Below, one piece after another: positions 1 to 8,418 of a DNA stretch of 42,424 nucleotides. The DNA lies in assembly GCA_022826345.1 (NCBI GenBank), contig JAJDVB010000113.1:1-42424 (forward strand), written 5' to 3'. Under the pieces are notes generated by a model. That model saw only the letters and a program-made list of their open reading frames with translations. It was not told the origin of the DNA and ran no database searches. Numbering within the stretch: the stretch's first letter is position 1; every line of letters begins with the position of its first letter. Made by a program: the position numbers and the translations under genes. This stretch comes from Alphaproteobacteria bacterium. GTDB taxonomy: Bacteria; Pseudomonadota; Alphaproteobacteria; UBA828.

Positions 1-161
1 ACCTTTCGCCCCCGTGCAAGCCGTTGCAACTCACGACGCTCTGCCCCACTCAGCTTGATCTCCACCGATCGCCGCATCACAGTGCCCCCGAATCGGAAAT
101 CCTGTCAAATTGTACGAATTATTCGAACGAGACACTAGCGAGGGTGCAGAGGTCGCGCAGC
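1..161. other. Intergenic stretch at window edge; no gene recognised
   Basis: No convincing coding sequence is seen. The stretch is less GC-rich than its surroundings around 100-130. Its only recognisable element is a 24-bp match to the 3' end of mfd, listed separately at 136-160. Confidence 0.5.
136..160. repeat. Left copy of 24-bp direct repeat (mfd 3'-end duplicate)
   Basis: Positions 137-160 match 1037-1060 at 23 of 24 bases, in the same orientation and exactly 900 bp apart. The right copy encodes residues LRDLCALA near the C-terminus of Mfd; the left copy read on the minus strand would give LRDLCTLA. It starts 1 bp from the toxin stop codon. A duplicated gene end flanking a small module is what site-specific integration or a target-site duplication leaves. 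That interpretation is inference; the repeat itself is directly visible. Confidence 0.85.
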
Positions 162-665
162 TCACCCGTCCAACAACGCGTCCAGCTCGGACATCCGCAC
201 GATCAGCATCAGGGGCTCGCGGTCCGAGAACGGACGGAAACCGAACCGTCGGTAGAACGTCGTTGCCCGTTCGTCGATGGCCTGCACCACGACGGCGCGG
301 GCGCCGATGACCTCCGCCGCGGCGCGGGCCCGACGCGCGGCGTCGACCAGCAGATCGGAGCCGAGTCGCCGGACCTGGTAGGCGCTGTCCACCGCAAGCT
401 GTCCCAACAATATGACCGGGACCGGCTCCGGCATGTTGCGGCCGGCGCGGGTCGAGAGCCGCCGCTTCTCGATGGCGCTCGCGGCCAGGCTGTAGAAGCC
501 GGCGACGCGGTCGCCGTCGCAGGCGACATAGGTGCGTGCGCCGCCCTTGGCCTCGTTGAGACGTGCCCTGCCCTGCAGCCAGGCATCGAGGGCAGGCACG
601 CTCGACGAGAATTGCGAGACGTCGTGCCGGGGGCCGAGCGGCTCCGGCGCTGCTACCGGTCCCAC
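162..665 (-). CDS. GNAT-family toxin of a TacT-like toxin-antitoxin pair
   Basis: A 167-residue GCN5-related N-acetyltransferase of the TacT/AtaT type. Characterised members acetylate the amino group of charged tRNAs and block translation. Recognisable features are the N-terminal APEPLGPRHDVSQFSS segment, the AVDSAYQ beta4 strand and the C-terminal TTFYRRFGFRPF block, whose Tyr138 is the usual catalytic tyrosine. The acetyl-CoA pyrophosphate loop reads QVRRLGSD (97-104), where family members normally have QGRGLGRA, so a key glycine is arginine here. The start is GTG at 665, 13 bp inside the antitoxin gene, which implies translational coupling. The family call is firm; whether it is still active is doubtful. 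Confidence 0.88.
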   Translation of the reverse strand: MGPVAAPEPLGPRHDVSQFSSSVPALDAWLQGRARLNEAKGGARTYVACDGDRVAGFYSLAASAIEKRRLSTRAGRNMPEPVPVILLGQLAVDSAYQVRRLGSDLLVDAARRARAAAEVIGARAVVVQAIDERATTFYRRFGFRPFSDREPLMLIVRMSELDALLDG

Positions 666-910
666 TGCGGCCGTCGTGCGTACCGTTCCTTCACCGTGGG
701 ATCGGGAGCCACCGGCGCATCGAGCGCGGCGACGAACGCATCCCAGGTCTCGTCGTCGAGGGCGATGATCGGACGCTCGTTCAGGGTCTCGATCGCCGCC
801 GCCTCGCTCGACCGCAGCACGAACTCGGTTCGCGTAACACCCCGGATCGCCGCCGCGCGGTCGATGAAGGCGAGTCGCTCTTCGGTCATGCGGAAGTTGA
901 CCTGGGCCAC
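653..910 (-). CDS. DUF1778 (TacA-like) ribbon-helix-helix antitoxin
   Basis: An 85-residue antitoxin that should bind and neutralise the downstream GNAT toxin and repress the shared promoter through an N-terminal ribbon-helix-helix domain. VNFRMTEERLAFIDRAA, then the helix with TRTEFVLRSSEAA, is typical of DUF1778. The C-terminal tail (LDDETWDAFVAALDAPV...) is the toxin-wrapping part in TacA structures. The frame is open to an ATG at 970, but GTG at 910 has a GGAGG box 5 bases upstream and places the domain at the N-terminus as in relatives, so it is preferred. The gene overlaps the toxin by 13 bp. Confidence 0.88.
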   Translation of the reverse strand: MAQVNFRMTEERLAFIDRAAAIRGVTRTEFVLRSSEAAAIETLNERPIIALDDETWDAFVAALDAPVAPDPTVKERYARRPQWDR

Positions 911-1000
911 CGTGGCCTCCCTCGTGCGGGTTGCGGACGCAGGATCGTGAGAGACAAGCGTATAGCGCATGTATAGACGCCCGACAAGGGGACAGGTGTA

Positions 1001-4000
1001 TTAGATGGGGACGGCCGTCTCCGGTGGAGAATCCCCAGCGAGGGCGCAGAGGTCGCGCAGAATGCGCTGGACGCCGTCCAGCCGCGCCTCGGTATCGGGC
1101 CAGCGGCGGTTGGCGACGAGGCGGTTGTCGGGGCGGAGGCGCACCTCGTTCTCCGGGGTCGAGACGTAGCGGACCAGCGCCGCGGGCTCGCCGAAGCCGC
1201 CGTCCCGGAAGCTCAGCACCGCGCCCTTGGGCCCGGCCTCCACGCGCTCGATGCCCGTCTTTCGGCAGAGCTGCTTGATCGCCATGATCTCGAGCAGGTG
1301 ATGCACCGATCCGGGCGGCGGGCCGAACCGGTCGGTCAACTCGTCGATGAAGGCGTCGATCCCGGCCTGGTCCTCAAGCGCGGCGACTCGGCGGTAGAGG
1401 GTGAGCCGCACGTCGAGATCGCGCACGTAGCTCTCGGGGATCAGCACCGAGGTGCCGAGGCTGATGGTGGGCGACCAGCGCTCGGCCGGCGGCGCCTCGC
1501 CGCCCGCGGCGGCGCGCGCGGTTGCCACGGCCTCCTCCAGCATGTGCTGGTAGAGCTCGATCCCGACCTCCCGGATGTGGCCCGACTGCTCGGCGCCCAG
1601 CAGATTGCCCGCGCCTCTGATGTCGAGGTCGTGGCTCGCCAGGCTAAAGCCGGCGCCGAGGCCGTCGAGCCGGTGGATGACCTGGAGCCGCTTGTGCGCG
1701 GTGTCGGTGAGCCGATGCCCCGGCGGCAGGGTCAGGTACGCGTAGCCGCGCAGCTTGGCCCGGCCAATACGCCCGCGGAGCTGGTAAAGCTGGGCGAGGC
1801 CGAAGCGGTCCGCCCGGTGCACGATCATGGTGTTGACCCGCTGCAGGTCGAGCCCCGATTCGATGATCGCGGTGGAGACGAGGACGTCGTACTTGCCGTC
1901 GTAGAAGTCGCCCATGATGGTGTCGAGGGCGCGCGCCGCGAGCCGGCCGTGGGCGACGGCGATTTTCACCTCGGGCACCAGGCGGCGCACGCGCTCGGCC
2001 ACCTCGTCGAGGTCGGCGATGCGCGGGCACACGTAGAACGTCTGGCCGCCGCGCAGGTGCTCGCGCATCAGCGCCTCGCGCACCACCACGGGGTCGAAGG
2101 GCAGGATGAAGGTGCGCACGGCAAGCCGGTCCACCGGCGGGGTCGCGATGACGCTCATGTCGCGCACGCCGCTCAGCGCCATCTGCAGGGTACGCGGGAT
2201 CGGCGTCGCGGTGAGCGTCAGCACGTGGGCCTCGGCCCTGAGCTGCTTCAGGCGCTCCTTGTGGGCGACACCGAAGTGCTGCTCCTCGTCCACGACGACG
2301 AGGCCGAGATCGTTGAAGGCGATCTGCTTGCCGAGCAGCTCATGGGTGCCGATGACGATGTCGATCGTGCCGGCAGCGATGCCGCGCCTGGTCTCCGCCT
2401 GCTCCTTGGCCGGAACCAGGCGCGAGAGCTGGGCGATCTGCACCGGCAGGCGGGCGAAGCGCTCGCTGAAGGTTTGCATGTGCTGCCGGGAAAGCAGGGT
2501 GGTCGGCGTCAGCACCGCGACCTGTTTGCCCGCGTGTACCGCGTGGAAGGCGGCGCGCAGAGCGACCTCGGTCTTGCCGAAGCCGACATCGCCGCAGATC
2601 AGGCGGTCCATCGCCCGCCCGGCGTCGAGATCGCCGAGCGCCTCGTCGATGGCGCGCGCCTGATCCTCGGTCTCGACGTAAGGGAAGCCCGCGCAGAAGG
2701 CATCGTAGAGGGCGCCAGGCGCCGTGAGCTGCGCGGCGGGCCTGGTCGCACGTTCGGCTGCGAGCCCGATGAGCTGGTCCGCCATGTCGCGGATGCGCTG
2801 CTTGAGCCTGGCCTTGCGCGCCTGCCAGCCGGCCCCGCCCAGCCGGTCCAGCGCAACCGGGCGGTCGGCCGAGCCGTAGCGCGAGAGCAGGTCGATGTTC
2901 TCCACCGGCAGGAACAGGCGGTCGTCGCCCTCGTAGAGGATGCGCAGGCAGTCGTGCGGGGCGTGATCGACCTCAAGCGTGACCAGGCCGTCGTAGCGGC
3001 CGATGCCGTGGTCAACGTGCACGACCAGGTCGCCGTCGGAGAGCGCTGCCACATCGACGAGGAACTCGTCGGCGGGCTTCCGGTGCCGGCGCTCCGGCCG
3101 GCTCGCGCGGGCGCCGAGAATGTCCTGCTCGGCGATCACGGCGAGCCCCGACGCAATGAAACCCCGCTCCAGCGGCAGCACGGCCGCCGCCGCGATGGTC
3201 GGTGGCAGCGCGCAGGCCGCCTGCCAATCCGCGACCGGCTCGATTCCGTGCACGCCATGCTCCTGCAGCAGGCGGACCATGCGATCCCGGCTGCCGGCGC
3301 CGCCGCTCGCAATCAGAATCCGCAGGCCGCTCTCCTGCAGCCGGTCGATGTGCGCGCCGACCGTCTCGAACAGCGCGCCGTGCTGCTGCGCGCGCTCGGC
3401 AACGAAATCGCGCCCGTCGCGGGCGCCAGCGTCCGGCCCGCCTTCGTCTTCCACGAAGGGCGAGCACTGCACGACCGGACGCCCGGCGAGCAGGCGCTGC
3501 CATTCGCCGGCATCGAGGAAGAGCGACTCGGGTGGGACCGGGTGATAGGGCGTGTCCGCAACCGACGAGGAAGGCGGATTGGCACGCGCGCCGTAGAAAT
3601 CGGCGATGGTCTCAAAGCGGTCGTCGCGCACTTCCGCCGCCCGATGGTCGAGCAGCACCGGACCTTCCGGGACGTAATCGAAGAGCGTCTCCAGCCCCTC
3701 GTGGAACATCGGCAGCCAGTGTTCGATGCCGGGGTAGCGCCTGCCGGCGGAGACCGCCTCGTAGAGCGGATCGTCGCCGGTCACGGCGCCGAACGTGCGA
3801 CGGTAGGCGCCACGGAAACGCGCGATCGACTGCGGCGTGAGCAAGATCTCGCTGACCGGCACGAGGTGCAACGCGTCGGCGGCCTCCGCGCGGCGCTGCG
3901 ACACGGGATCGAACCAGTGCGTGGTTTCGATCACGTCGCCGAAGAAGTCGAGCCGCACCGGGCGCTCGGCATTGGGAGGGAAAATATCGACGATACCGCC

Positions 4001-4513
4001 GCGCACGGCGTAGTCGCCGGCCTCCAACACCGTGCCGGTGCGCACGAAGCCGTTGCGCTCCAGGTAGCCCAGCAGCGTCTCGATATCGAGCGACGCACCG
4101 GCCGCGAGCGGAAGGGTGGCGTCGGCCAGCATCGTGCGGGGCGGCACCCGCTGCGCCGCCGCGTTGACCGTGGTGAGCACCACCTTCGGTCGGGCCGCGC
4201 CGTCGCCCAGCAGGCGGACGAGGCCGGCAAGGCGCCGGCTTGCGATGTCGGCGCGGGGTGAGACCCGGTCGTAGGGCAGGCAATCCCAGGCCGGGATCGT
4301 GACCTGGGCACAGTCGGGATCGAAGAAGGCGAGCATCGCGGAAAGCCGCGCGAGCCTGGCATCGTCGCGGGCGATGTAGAGGACGGGCGCGGCCTGCGTT
4401 TCTGCCAGCCGGAGCAGAACCGCAGCCGCGAAGCCCTCGGGAACGCCTCCGAGGTTGATCTCGCCCGGCGCGGCGAGCGCCTGCACGCAGCGGTCGGGGA
4501 CGAGCGCGGTCAA
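1001..4513 (-). CDS. mfd: Transcription-repair coupling factor Mfd
   Basis: A 1170-residue ATP-dependent translocase that removes RNA polymerase stalled at lesions and recruits UvrA. Order of parts: UvrB-like N-terminal domains (about 1-400), the RNA-polymerase-interacting CarD-like domain around 490-560 (DGDLVVHVDHGIGRYDGL), and RecG-like helicase motors with Walker A GDVGFGKTE near 640, the DEEQ box (VVVDEEQHFG), motif III TLTATPIPRT and motif VI QLRGRIGRA. A C-terminal TRCF domain follows. Length is normal for the family. Its ATG overlaps the sdhE stop (ATGA), so the two are co-translated. The last codons contain the right copy of the 24-bp repeat, and the C-terminal tail after LRDLCALA may have been replaced. 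Confidence 0.98.
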   Translation of the reverse strand: MTALVPDRCVQALAAPGEINLGGVPEGFAAAVLLRLAETQAAPVLYIARDDARLARLSAMLAFFDPDCAQVTIPAWDCLPYDRVSPRADIASRRLAGLVRLLGDGAARPKVVLTTVNAAAQRVPPRTMLADATLPLAAGASLDIETLLGYLERNGFVRTGTVLEAGDYAVRGGIVDIFPPNAERPVRLDFFGDVIETTHWFDPVSQRRAEAADALHLVPVSEILLTPQSIARFRGAYRRTFGAVTGDDPLYEAVSAGRRYPGIEHWLPMFHEGLETLFDYVPEGPVLLDHRAAEVRDDRFETIADFYGARANPPSSSVADTPYHPVPPESLFLDAGEWQRLLAGRPVVQCSPFVEDEGGPDAGARDGRDFVAERAQQHGALFETVGAHIDRLQESGLRILIASGGAGSRDRMVRLLQEHGVHGIEPVADWQAACALPPTIAAAAVLPLERGFIASGLAVIAEQDILGARASRPERRHRKPADEFLVDVAALSDGDLVVHVDHGIGRYDGLVTLEVDHAPHDCLRILYEGDDRLFLPVENIDLLSRYGSADRPVALDRLGGAGWQARKARLKQRIRDMADQLIGLAAERATRPAAQLTAPGALYDAFCAGFPYVETEDQARAIDEALGDLDAGRAMDRLICGDVGFGKTEVALRAAFHAVHAGKQVAVLTPTTLLSRQHMQTFSERFARLPVQIAQLSRLVPAKEQAETRRGIAAGTIDIVIGTHELLGKQIAFNDLGLVVVDEEQHFGVAHKERLKQLRAEAHVLTLTATPIPRTLQMALSGVRDMSVIATPPVDRLAVRTFILPFDPVVVREALMREHLRGGQTFYVCPRIADLDEVAERVRRLVPEVKIAVAHGRLAARALDTIMGDFYDGKYDVLVSTAIIESGLDLQRVNTMIVHRADRFGLAQLYQLRGRIGRAKLRGYAYLTLPPGHRLTDTAHKRLQVIHRLDGLGAGFSLASHDLDIRGAGNLLGAEQSGHIREVGIELYQHMLEEAVATARAAAGGEAPPAERWSPTISLGTSVLIPESYVRDLDVRLTLYRRVAALEDQAGIDAFIDELTDRFGPPPGSVHHLLEIMAIKQLCRKTGIERVEAGPKGAVLSFRDGGFGEPAALVRYVSTPENEVRLRPDNRLVANRRWPDTEARLDGVQRILRDLCALAGDSPPETAVPI
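1036..1060. repeat. Right copy of 24-bp direct repeat, inside mfd 3' end
   Basis: This copy (1037-1060) lies in the coding end of mfd and differs from 137-160 at one base. Together the two copies bracket an ~880-bp segment that contains only the toxin-antitoxin pair. Confidence 0.85.
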
Positions 4514-4797
4514 CGGCAGCGATCGCTGTGCCGGCTCATGGCCTCGCGCTGGAGTCGCGCCATGAACGGCGTGTCGTGTTCCGCGGGGACTGGCGCGCGC
4601 CCGCTGATCCAGTTGGTGATGTCGACATCGCTCGCGGCCAGCAGGCGCTCCGCCTGCGCCACTTCCTCCGGCGGGAGCCGGTGGCCGAGCCGGGCGATGA
4701 CGTCGCCGACCAGGAGGTCGGTCTCCTTGGTGCCGGTGCGCGCCGAGCGATAGCGGAGACGCCTGCGCCTGGTATCGATGTCGAGGCCTTCGGTCAT
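4510..4797 (-). CDS. sdhE: FAD assembly factor SdhE
   Basis: A 95-residue small helical protein (formerly DUF339, YgfY/Sdh5) that helps attach FAD covalently to the succinate dehydrogenase flavoprotein. The typical pattern is present: RRRLRYRSARTGTKETDLLVG resembles the family RxxxxRRGxxExDLLL block, where the family RGxxE signature is partly changed to TGTKE. A helical C-terminus with NWISGRAPVP follows. The frame extends to 4920 without family similarity, so ATG at 4797 is chosen. The stop overlaps the mfd start by four bases. sdhE beside mfd is a common alphaproteobacterial arrangement. Confidence 0.92.
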   Translation of the reverse strand: MTEGLDIDTRRRRLRYRSARTGTKETDLLVGDVIARLGHRLPPEEVAQAERLLAASDVDITNWISGRAPVPAEHDTPFMARLQREAMSRHSDRCR

Positions 4798-4828
4798 GGC
4801 CGGCGTGGCCTCGGTGTCGCGGGCGCGC

Positions 4829-6025
4829 TCAGCCCGCCGCGACGGCGGCCGGGTCGCGGCCGACGATCTGGCGGTAGATGTCGGGGTCGGTCGCACCCTC
4901 GCTGCCGATGACCAGGACACGGGAGGCTTCGCTCAGCCCGAGCGCCTCGCGCGCCTCTGCATCGCCGGCCGCGGCGATCAGCCCGCCGAGCGAGGCGGCA
5001 CCGGATTCGCCGAGCACGAGCGGCGGGTCGCCGGCGACCGGGGCAGCGGCAAAGCGCATGGCGTCGGTGGCGCCGGCATCGTCCAGCGCCATGAAGGCGA
5101 AGGCCCCTCGCGCGAGCACCTGCCAGGCGAGCGGCGAAACCTCGGCAGCAGCGAGGCAGGCCATCACCGTGTCGAGATCGCCGGAGGCGGGGCTCGGCCT
5201 GCCGTGGACGGCGCTCTGATAGAGGCAGTCGGCGGTCGTCGGCTCCACCACCACGCCCTTCGGGCTCTTGGCGCCGCAATCCTGGCGGAAGGCACCGATC
5301 ACGGCCGCCGCGAGCCCGCCGACGCCCGCCTGGACGAAGAGATGGGTCGGTGCCGCGCCGCTCAGCGCATCCCTGATCTCGTCGACCAGCATGGCGTAGC
5401 CGTGCATGACCCGGCTCGGCGCCTCGTCGCCGCCCGCGTGCGAGGTGTCGGAGACCAGCAGCCAACCCCTGGCCTCGGCTTCGTCGGCGCAGGCTTCCAC
5501 GGCCTCATCGTAGCTGCCGGCGATGCGTACGATGTCGGCGCCCTGGGCGGCGATGGCGCGCTCGCGACCCTCGCTCACCGGCCCCGGCAGAAACACGATG
5601 CACTCGGCGCCGGCACGGCGTGCGCCCCAGGCCACCGCGAGTCCGTGGTTTCCGTCGGTTGCGCAGCACACCGTCGTGTCTATGACGCGCGTCGCGGCCC
5701 GGCCGGCGGCGATATCTGCGATGGAGACGTTGCCGCCCAGCCGCTCGCGTAGCAAGTGCACCACGGCGTAGGCGCCGCCCAGCGCCTTGAAGCTGCCGAG
5801 GCCGAAGCGCCCGCTCTCGTCCTTGAGCCAGAGCGTCCCAATGCCGAGCGTGGCGGCGAGGCCGTCCAACCGGTGCAGCGGAGTCGGCCGGTAGCCTTCG
5901 AAGCCCGTGATCGCGGCGCGCGCCGCGGCGCGGCGCTCGGGCAGGATTACCGACTCGGCATCTTCGCCGCTTCCTGGTGCGGGCGCGTAGCGCGGGTTCA
6001 CGTGGAGGTGGAAGGGGACGGTCAT
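4829..6025 (-). CDS. dpaL: Diaminopropionate ammonia-lyase
   Basis: A 398-residue fold-type II PLP enzyme that converts 2,3-diaminopropionate to pyruvate and two ammonia. The PLP lysine is Lys80 in GLGSFKALGGAYAV, the phosphate/substrate loop is CCATDGNHGLAVAWGARR, and the glycine-rich FVQAGVGGLAAAV segment is present. Length matches the family (about 400). The open frame continues to 6478, but that part reads antisense-like sequence over the neighbour; ATG at 6025 begins the conserved MTVPFHLHVNPRY N-terminus. It starts 14 bp after the stop of the LLM oxidoreductase, so the two are probably one transcript. Threonine dehydratase-like paralogues are less likely given the DGNHG motif and length. 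Confidence 0.93.
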   Translation of the reverse strand: MTVPFHLHVNPRYAPAPGSGEDAESVILPERRAAARAAITGFEGYRPTPLHRLDGLAATLGIGTLWLKDESGRFGLGSFKALGGAYAVVHLLRERLGGNVSIADIAAGRAATRVIDTTVCCATDGNHGLAVAWGARRAGAECIVFLPGPVSEGRERAIAAQGADIVRIAGSYDEAVEACADEAEARGWLLVSDTSHAGGDEAPSRVMHGYAMLVDEIRDALSGAAPTHLFVQAGVGGLAAAVIGAFRQDCGAKSPKGVVVEPTTADCLYQSAVHGRPSPASGDLDTVMACLAAAEVSPLAWQVLARGAFAFMALDDAGATDAMRFAAAPVAGDPPLVLGESGAASLGGLIAAAGDAEAREALGLSEASRVLVIGSEGATDPDIYRQIVGRDPAAVAAG

Positions 6026-6039
6026 GGCGCGTTCTCGGT

Positions 6040-7017
6040 CTAGCGCAGGTCCGCGAGGAGAGGCATGACCTCGTCCGCGAAGCGTTGCAGATGGGCCGCC
6101 TTCTCGCTCTCCGCCGAGAGCGTGTTCACCACGAGATGACGCACGCCGACCGCGTGGAATTCCCGGATCGTTGCCGCGACCTCCGCCGCAGTCCCGAGCG
6201 CGCAGTAACGCTCCGCCGCTTTGGAAAAATCCATGGCGTAGCGGACGCTCAGGAACTTGGCCGCGAATTCGAGGGCGGTCTCGCGGTCCTTGTCGAGCCG
6301 GACGAACAGCAGGTGCGACGTGCCGAAGCGTTCCAGGGTACGGCCGGATTCGGCCGCTGCGGCGGCAATGGTCTCCAGCGAGCGGCGGTAGCGCTTGGGA
6401 TCGACGACGTAGGACATCCAACCGTCCGCGAGCCGGCCGGCGCGGCGGAGCGCGGGATCGGAGCGGCCGCCGCACCATATCGGCGGGCCGCCCGGCCGTG
6501 CCGGCGGCGGATTAATGTCGACCTCGGAGAAGGGGTAGAAGCGCCCGTCGTGGGCGACCGGGCCGCCGGACCAGAGCTTGCGCAGGACGCGAATGCCCTC
6601 ACTGAGCCGGGCGCCGCGTTCCTTCACCGGCACCCCGCACAGCTCGAACTCGACGGGGAACTCGCCGCCGACACCGACGCCGAAGATCACCCGGCCGTTT
6701 GAGATGGTGTCGAGGCTCGCGACCTGCTTCGCGACGGTTGCCGGATGGCGGAGCGGCAGCAGATAGACCGCCGTGCCCACGGTGAGCCGGTCGCTTAGCG
6801 CAGCGGCCTGGGCGAGCTGCACCAGCGGGTCGAGGATCGGCCCCGCGAAGGCTACGTGATCGCCCGACCAGATCGAGTCGAACCCCAGTGAATCGAGCAG
6901 GCGCACGGTCTCGGGCAGGTCGCGGCCGGCGGCCGCTCCCTCGGCATCGTCGTATCCCGTCGGCGCCAGCACATTCTGGTAGCCGATGCTCAGTCTCGGT
7001 TCGAGGGGCAGATCCAC
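6040..7017 (-). CDS. LLM-class (luciferase-like) flavin-dependent oxidoreductase
   Basis: A 325-residue TIM-barrel oxidoreductase of the bacterial luciferase/F420 superfamily using FMN or F420. Supporting segments are LDSLGFDSIWSGDHVAF near the N-terminus, TVGTAVYLLPLRHPATVAKQ, SNGRVIFGVGVGGEFPVEFE (the phosphate-binding strand), and PPIWCGGRSDPALRRAGRLADGW. GTG at 7017 is chosen because a GGAG box lies 6 bases upstream and the conserved barrel begins immediately after; the longer frame to 7125 adds low-complexity sequence. The substrate cannot be deduced. The 14-bp gap to dpaL suggests a shared amine or amino-acid catabolic role, which is inference. Confidence 0.88.
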   Translation of the reverse strand: MDLPLEPRLSIGYQNVLAPTGYDDAEGAAAGRDLPETVRLLDSLGFDSIWSGDHVAFAGPILDPLVQLAQAAALSDRLTVGTAVYLLPLRHPATVAKQVASLDTISNGRVIFGVGVGGEFPVEFELCGVPVKERGARLSEGIRVLRKLWSGGPVAHDGRFYPFSEVDINPPPARPGGPPIWCGGRSDPALRRAGRLADGWMSYVVDPKRYRRSLETIAAAAAESGRTLERFGTSHLLFVRLDKDRETALEFAAKFLSVRYAMDFSKAAERYCALGTAAEVAATIREFHAVGVRHLVVNTLSAESEKAAHLQRFADEVMPLLADLR

Positions 7018-7344
7018 AACCGGCTCCCGCTTCGGAGAAAAAGGCCGCGCACTGTAGCCCGCATGTCTCGCTGCGGCCACGGCCTGCGTCGCCCCCCGGA
7101 GGCCCGCCCGCAGGGTCCAAGGCACCGGCGCGGGCCTCGCTTGACTCCCCCGGATGTGCGGGTCAAGTACTGCCAGCGAGGTGAGCGACGCGGCCGGCCG
7201 GCTGCGGACGAGGGAGAGACTGTGACTGACCGGTATCGGCCGGCGACGGTCGTGTCATTGAGTACGCGCCAACGGCCTCGCGCGCGGGGCGGTTCCACCC
7301 TCAAATCGACCGCCCCGGTGGCCGTCCGAAACGGGCACTGACGC
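7018..7344. other. Divergent intergenic region with possible promoters
   Basis: This 327-bp spacer separates the minus-strand LLM-dpaL-sdhE-mfd group from the plus-strand ABC importer, so both promoters are expected here. I see no clear -35/-10 pair. A short ORF with a good ribosome-binding site occupies 7222-7341 and is listed separately. Confidence 0.5.
7222..7341 (+). CDS. Possible 39-residue leader peptide ahead of ABC importer
   Basis: GTG at 7222 is preceded by GGGAG with 5-base spacing. The frame runs 39 codons to TGA at 7339-7341, only 3 bases before the GTG start of the permease gene. The peptide is Arg/Ser/Thr-rich and not recognised. Position and spacing would allow translational coupling or leader control of the transporter. 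It could equally be a chance frame in GC-rich DNA. Confidence 0.28.
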   Translation: MTDRYRPATVVSLSTRQRPRARGGSTLKSTAPVAVRNGH

Positions 7345-8376
7345 GTGGCCGCAAGCACGGGCGAGGGGCCGACGCGGAGCGGCCGCGACTATACGGTGTC
7401 CGCCGCGACGATCCGCCACTGGCAGGACGACGAGCTCCCCGATTGGTTCAAGAAGAAGCGCGGCAGCGCGCGCTCGCTGATCGTGAACCGCTGGGTGCCG
7501 CGGGTCATGGTCGGCATTCCCATCGCGGTGCTGCTCTTCATCGTCGCCTATCCCACCGTGCAGATGGCGTACTACGCCTTTCACGATATCAACATGGTGA
7601 GCCTGTTCAAGGGCGACTACGGGCTGATCGGCTTCACCAACTTTGAGCGGGTTCTGACCTCGGACCGCTTCCACGGCTCGGTGCTTCACCTGATCCAATA
7701 TCTGTTCTTCGGTGCCGTGCTTCAGGTGGTGCTCGGCACCGCGCTCGCGCTCATCCTGCACCACTGCGTGCGCAACAACGCCGCAAGGCTGGTGATCCTG
7801 GTCATCCTGGTGATGCCCATGATGCTGCCGCCCTCGATCGTGGGCGTGCTGTGGCGCTTCCTCTTCAACCCGTCGAACGGCGCGATCAACCAGGCGCTGC
7901 TCGACATCGGGCTGATCCAGGCGCATATCGAGTGGTTCCAGATCGGCGTCTCGCTCTGGACCATCACCATCGCCGACATCTGGGAATGGACCTCGCTGCC
8001 CTTCCTCATCGTCTTCAGCGGGCGATTGGGCCTGCCGCCCTCGATCTACGAAGCGGCGCGGGTGGATGGGGCCTCGCCATTTCTCACGCTTCGGCGCATC
8101 ACGCTGCCGATGCTGAAGGAGGTCATCGCCATCGCCTTCATCATCCGCTTCATGGATGCGTACAAGTTCGTGGACAAGGTCTACGTCATGACCTCGGGCG
8201 GGCCGGCGCAGTCGTCTGAATTGCCCGCCTACATCGCCTATCAGCGGGGCGTTCGGGAGTTCGAGATCGGCGAGGCGGCGGCCTACGCCTGGATCATCTT
8301 CCTCTTCGCCATCATCCTGATCACGCTCTTCCTGCGCTACCTGAAGCGCGTGCTGCGCGCCCAGGCGATCGCTTGA
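7345..8376 (+). CDS. ABC sugar-type importer, MalF/UgpA-like permease
   Basis: A 343-residue inner-membrane subunit of a CUT1-type importer. A cytoplasmic ~45-residue N-terminus is followed by a first helix (VMVGIPIAVLLFIVAYPTVQ) and five more membrane segments. The EAA loop that docks the ATPase reads EAARVDGASPFLTLRRITLP. GTG at 7345 is the open-frame start; no strong ribosome-binding site is seen and the start could be some codons later. First gene of permease-permease-ATPase-ATPase-binding protein, all on the plus strand. The substrate is unknown; sugar or glycerol-phosphate-like compounds are the usual range for this family. Confidence 0.9.
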   Translation: MAASTGEGPTRSGRDYTVSAATIRHWQDDELPDWFKKKRGSARSLIVNRWVPRVMVGIPIAVLLFIVAYPTVQMAYYAFHDINMVSLFKGDYGLIGFTNFERVLTSDRFHGSVLHLIQYLFFGAVLQVVLGTALALILHHCVRNNAARLVILVILVMPMMLPPSIVGVLWRFLFNPSNGAINQALLDIGLIQAHIEWFQIGVSLWTITIADIWEWTSLPFLIVFSGRLGLPPSIYEAARVDGASPFLTLRRITLPMLKEVIAIAFIIRFMDAYKFVDKVYVMTSGGPAQSSELPAYIAYQRGVREFEIGEAAAYAWIIFLFAIILITLFLRYLKRVLRAQAIA

Positions 8377-8418
8377 TGTTCGGTCGCGGCAACGAGCCCG
8401 AGATGGCCCACCTCCGGT

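Noticed and set aside
1298..4261. 987-residue open frame antisense to mfd
   Set aside because: It lies wholly over a well-conserved gene, and its composition (Arg/Val/Glu/His-rich, no domain) is typical of a GC-rich antisense shadow.
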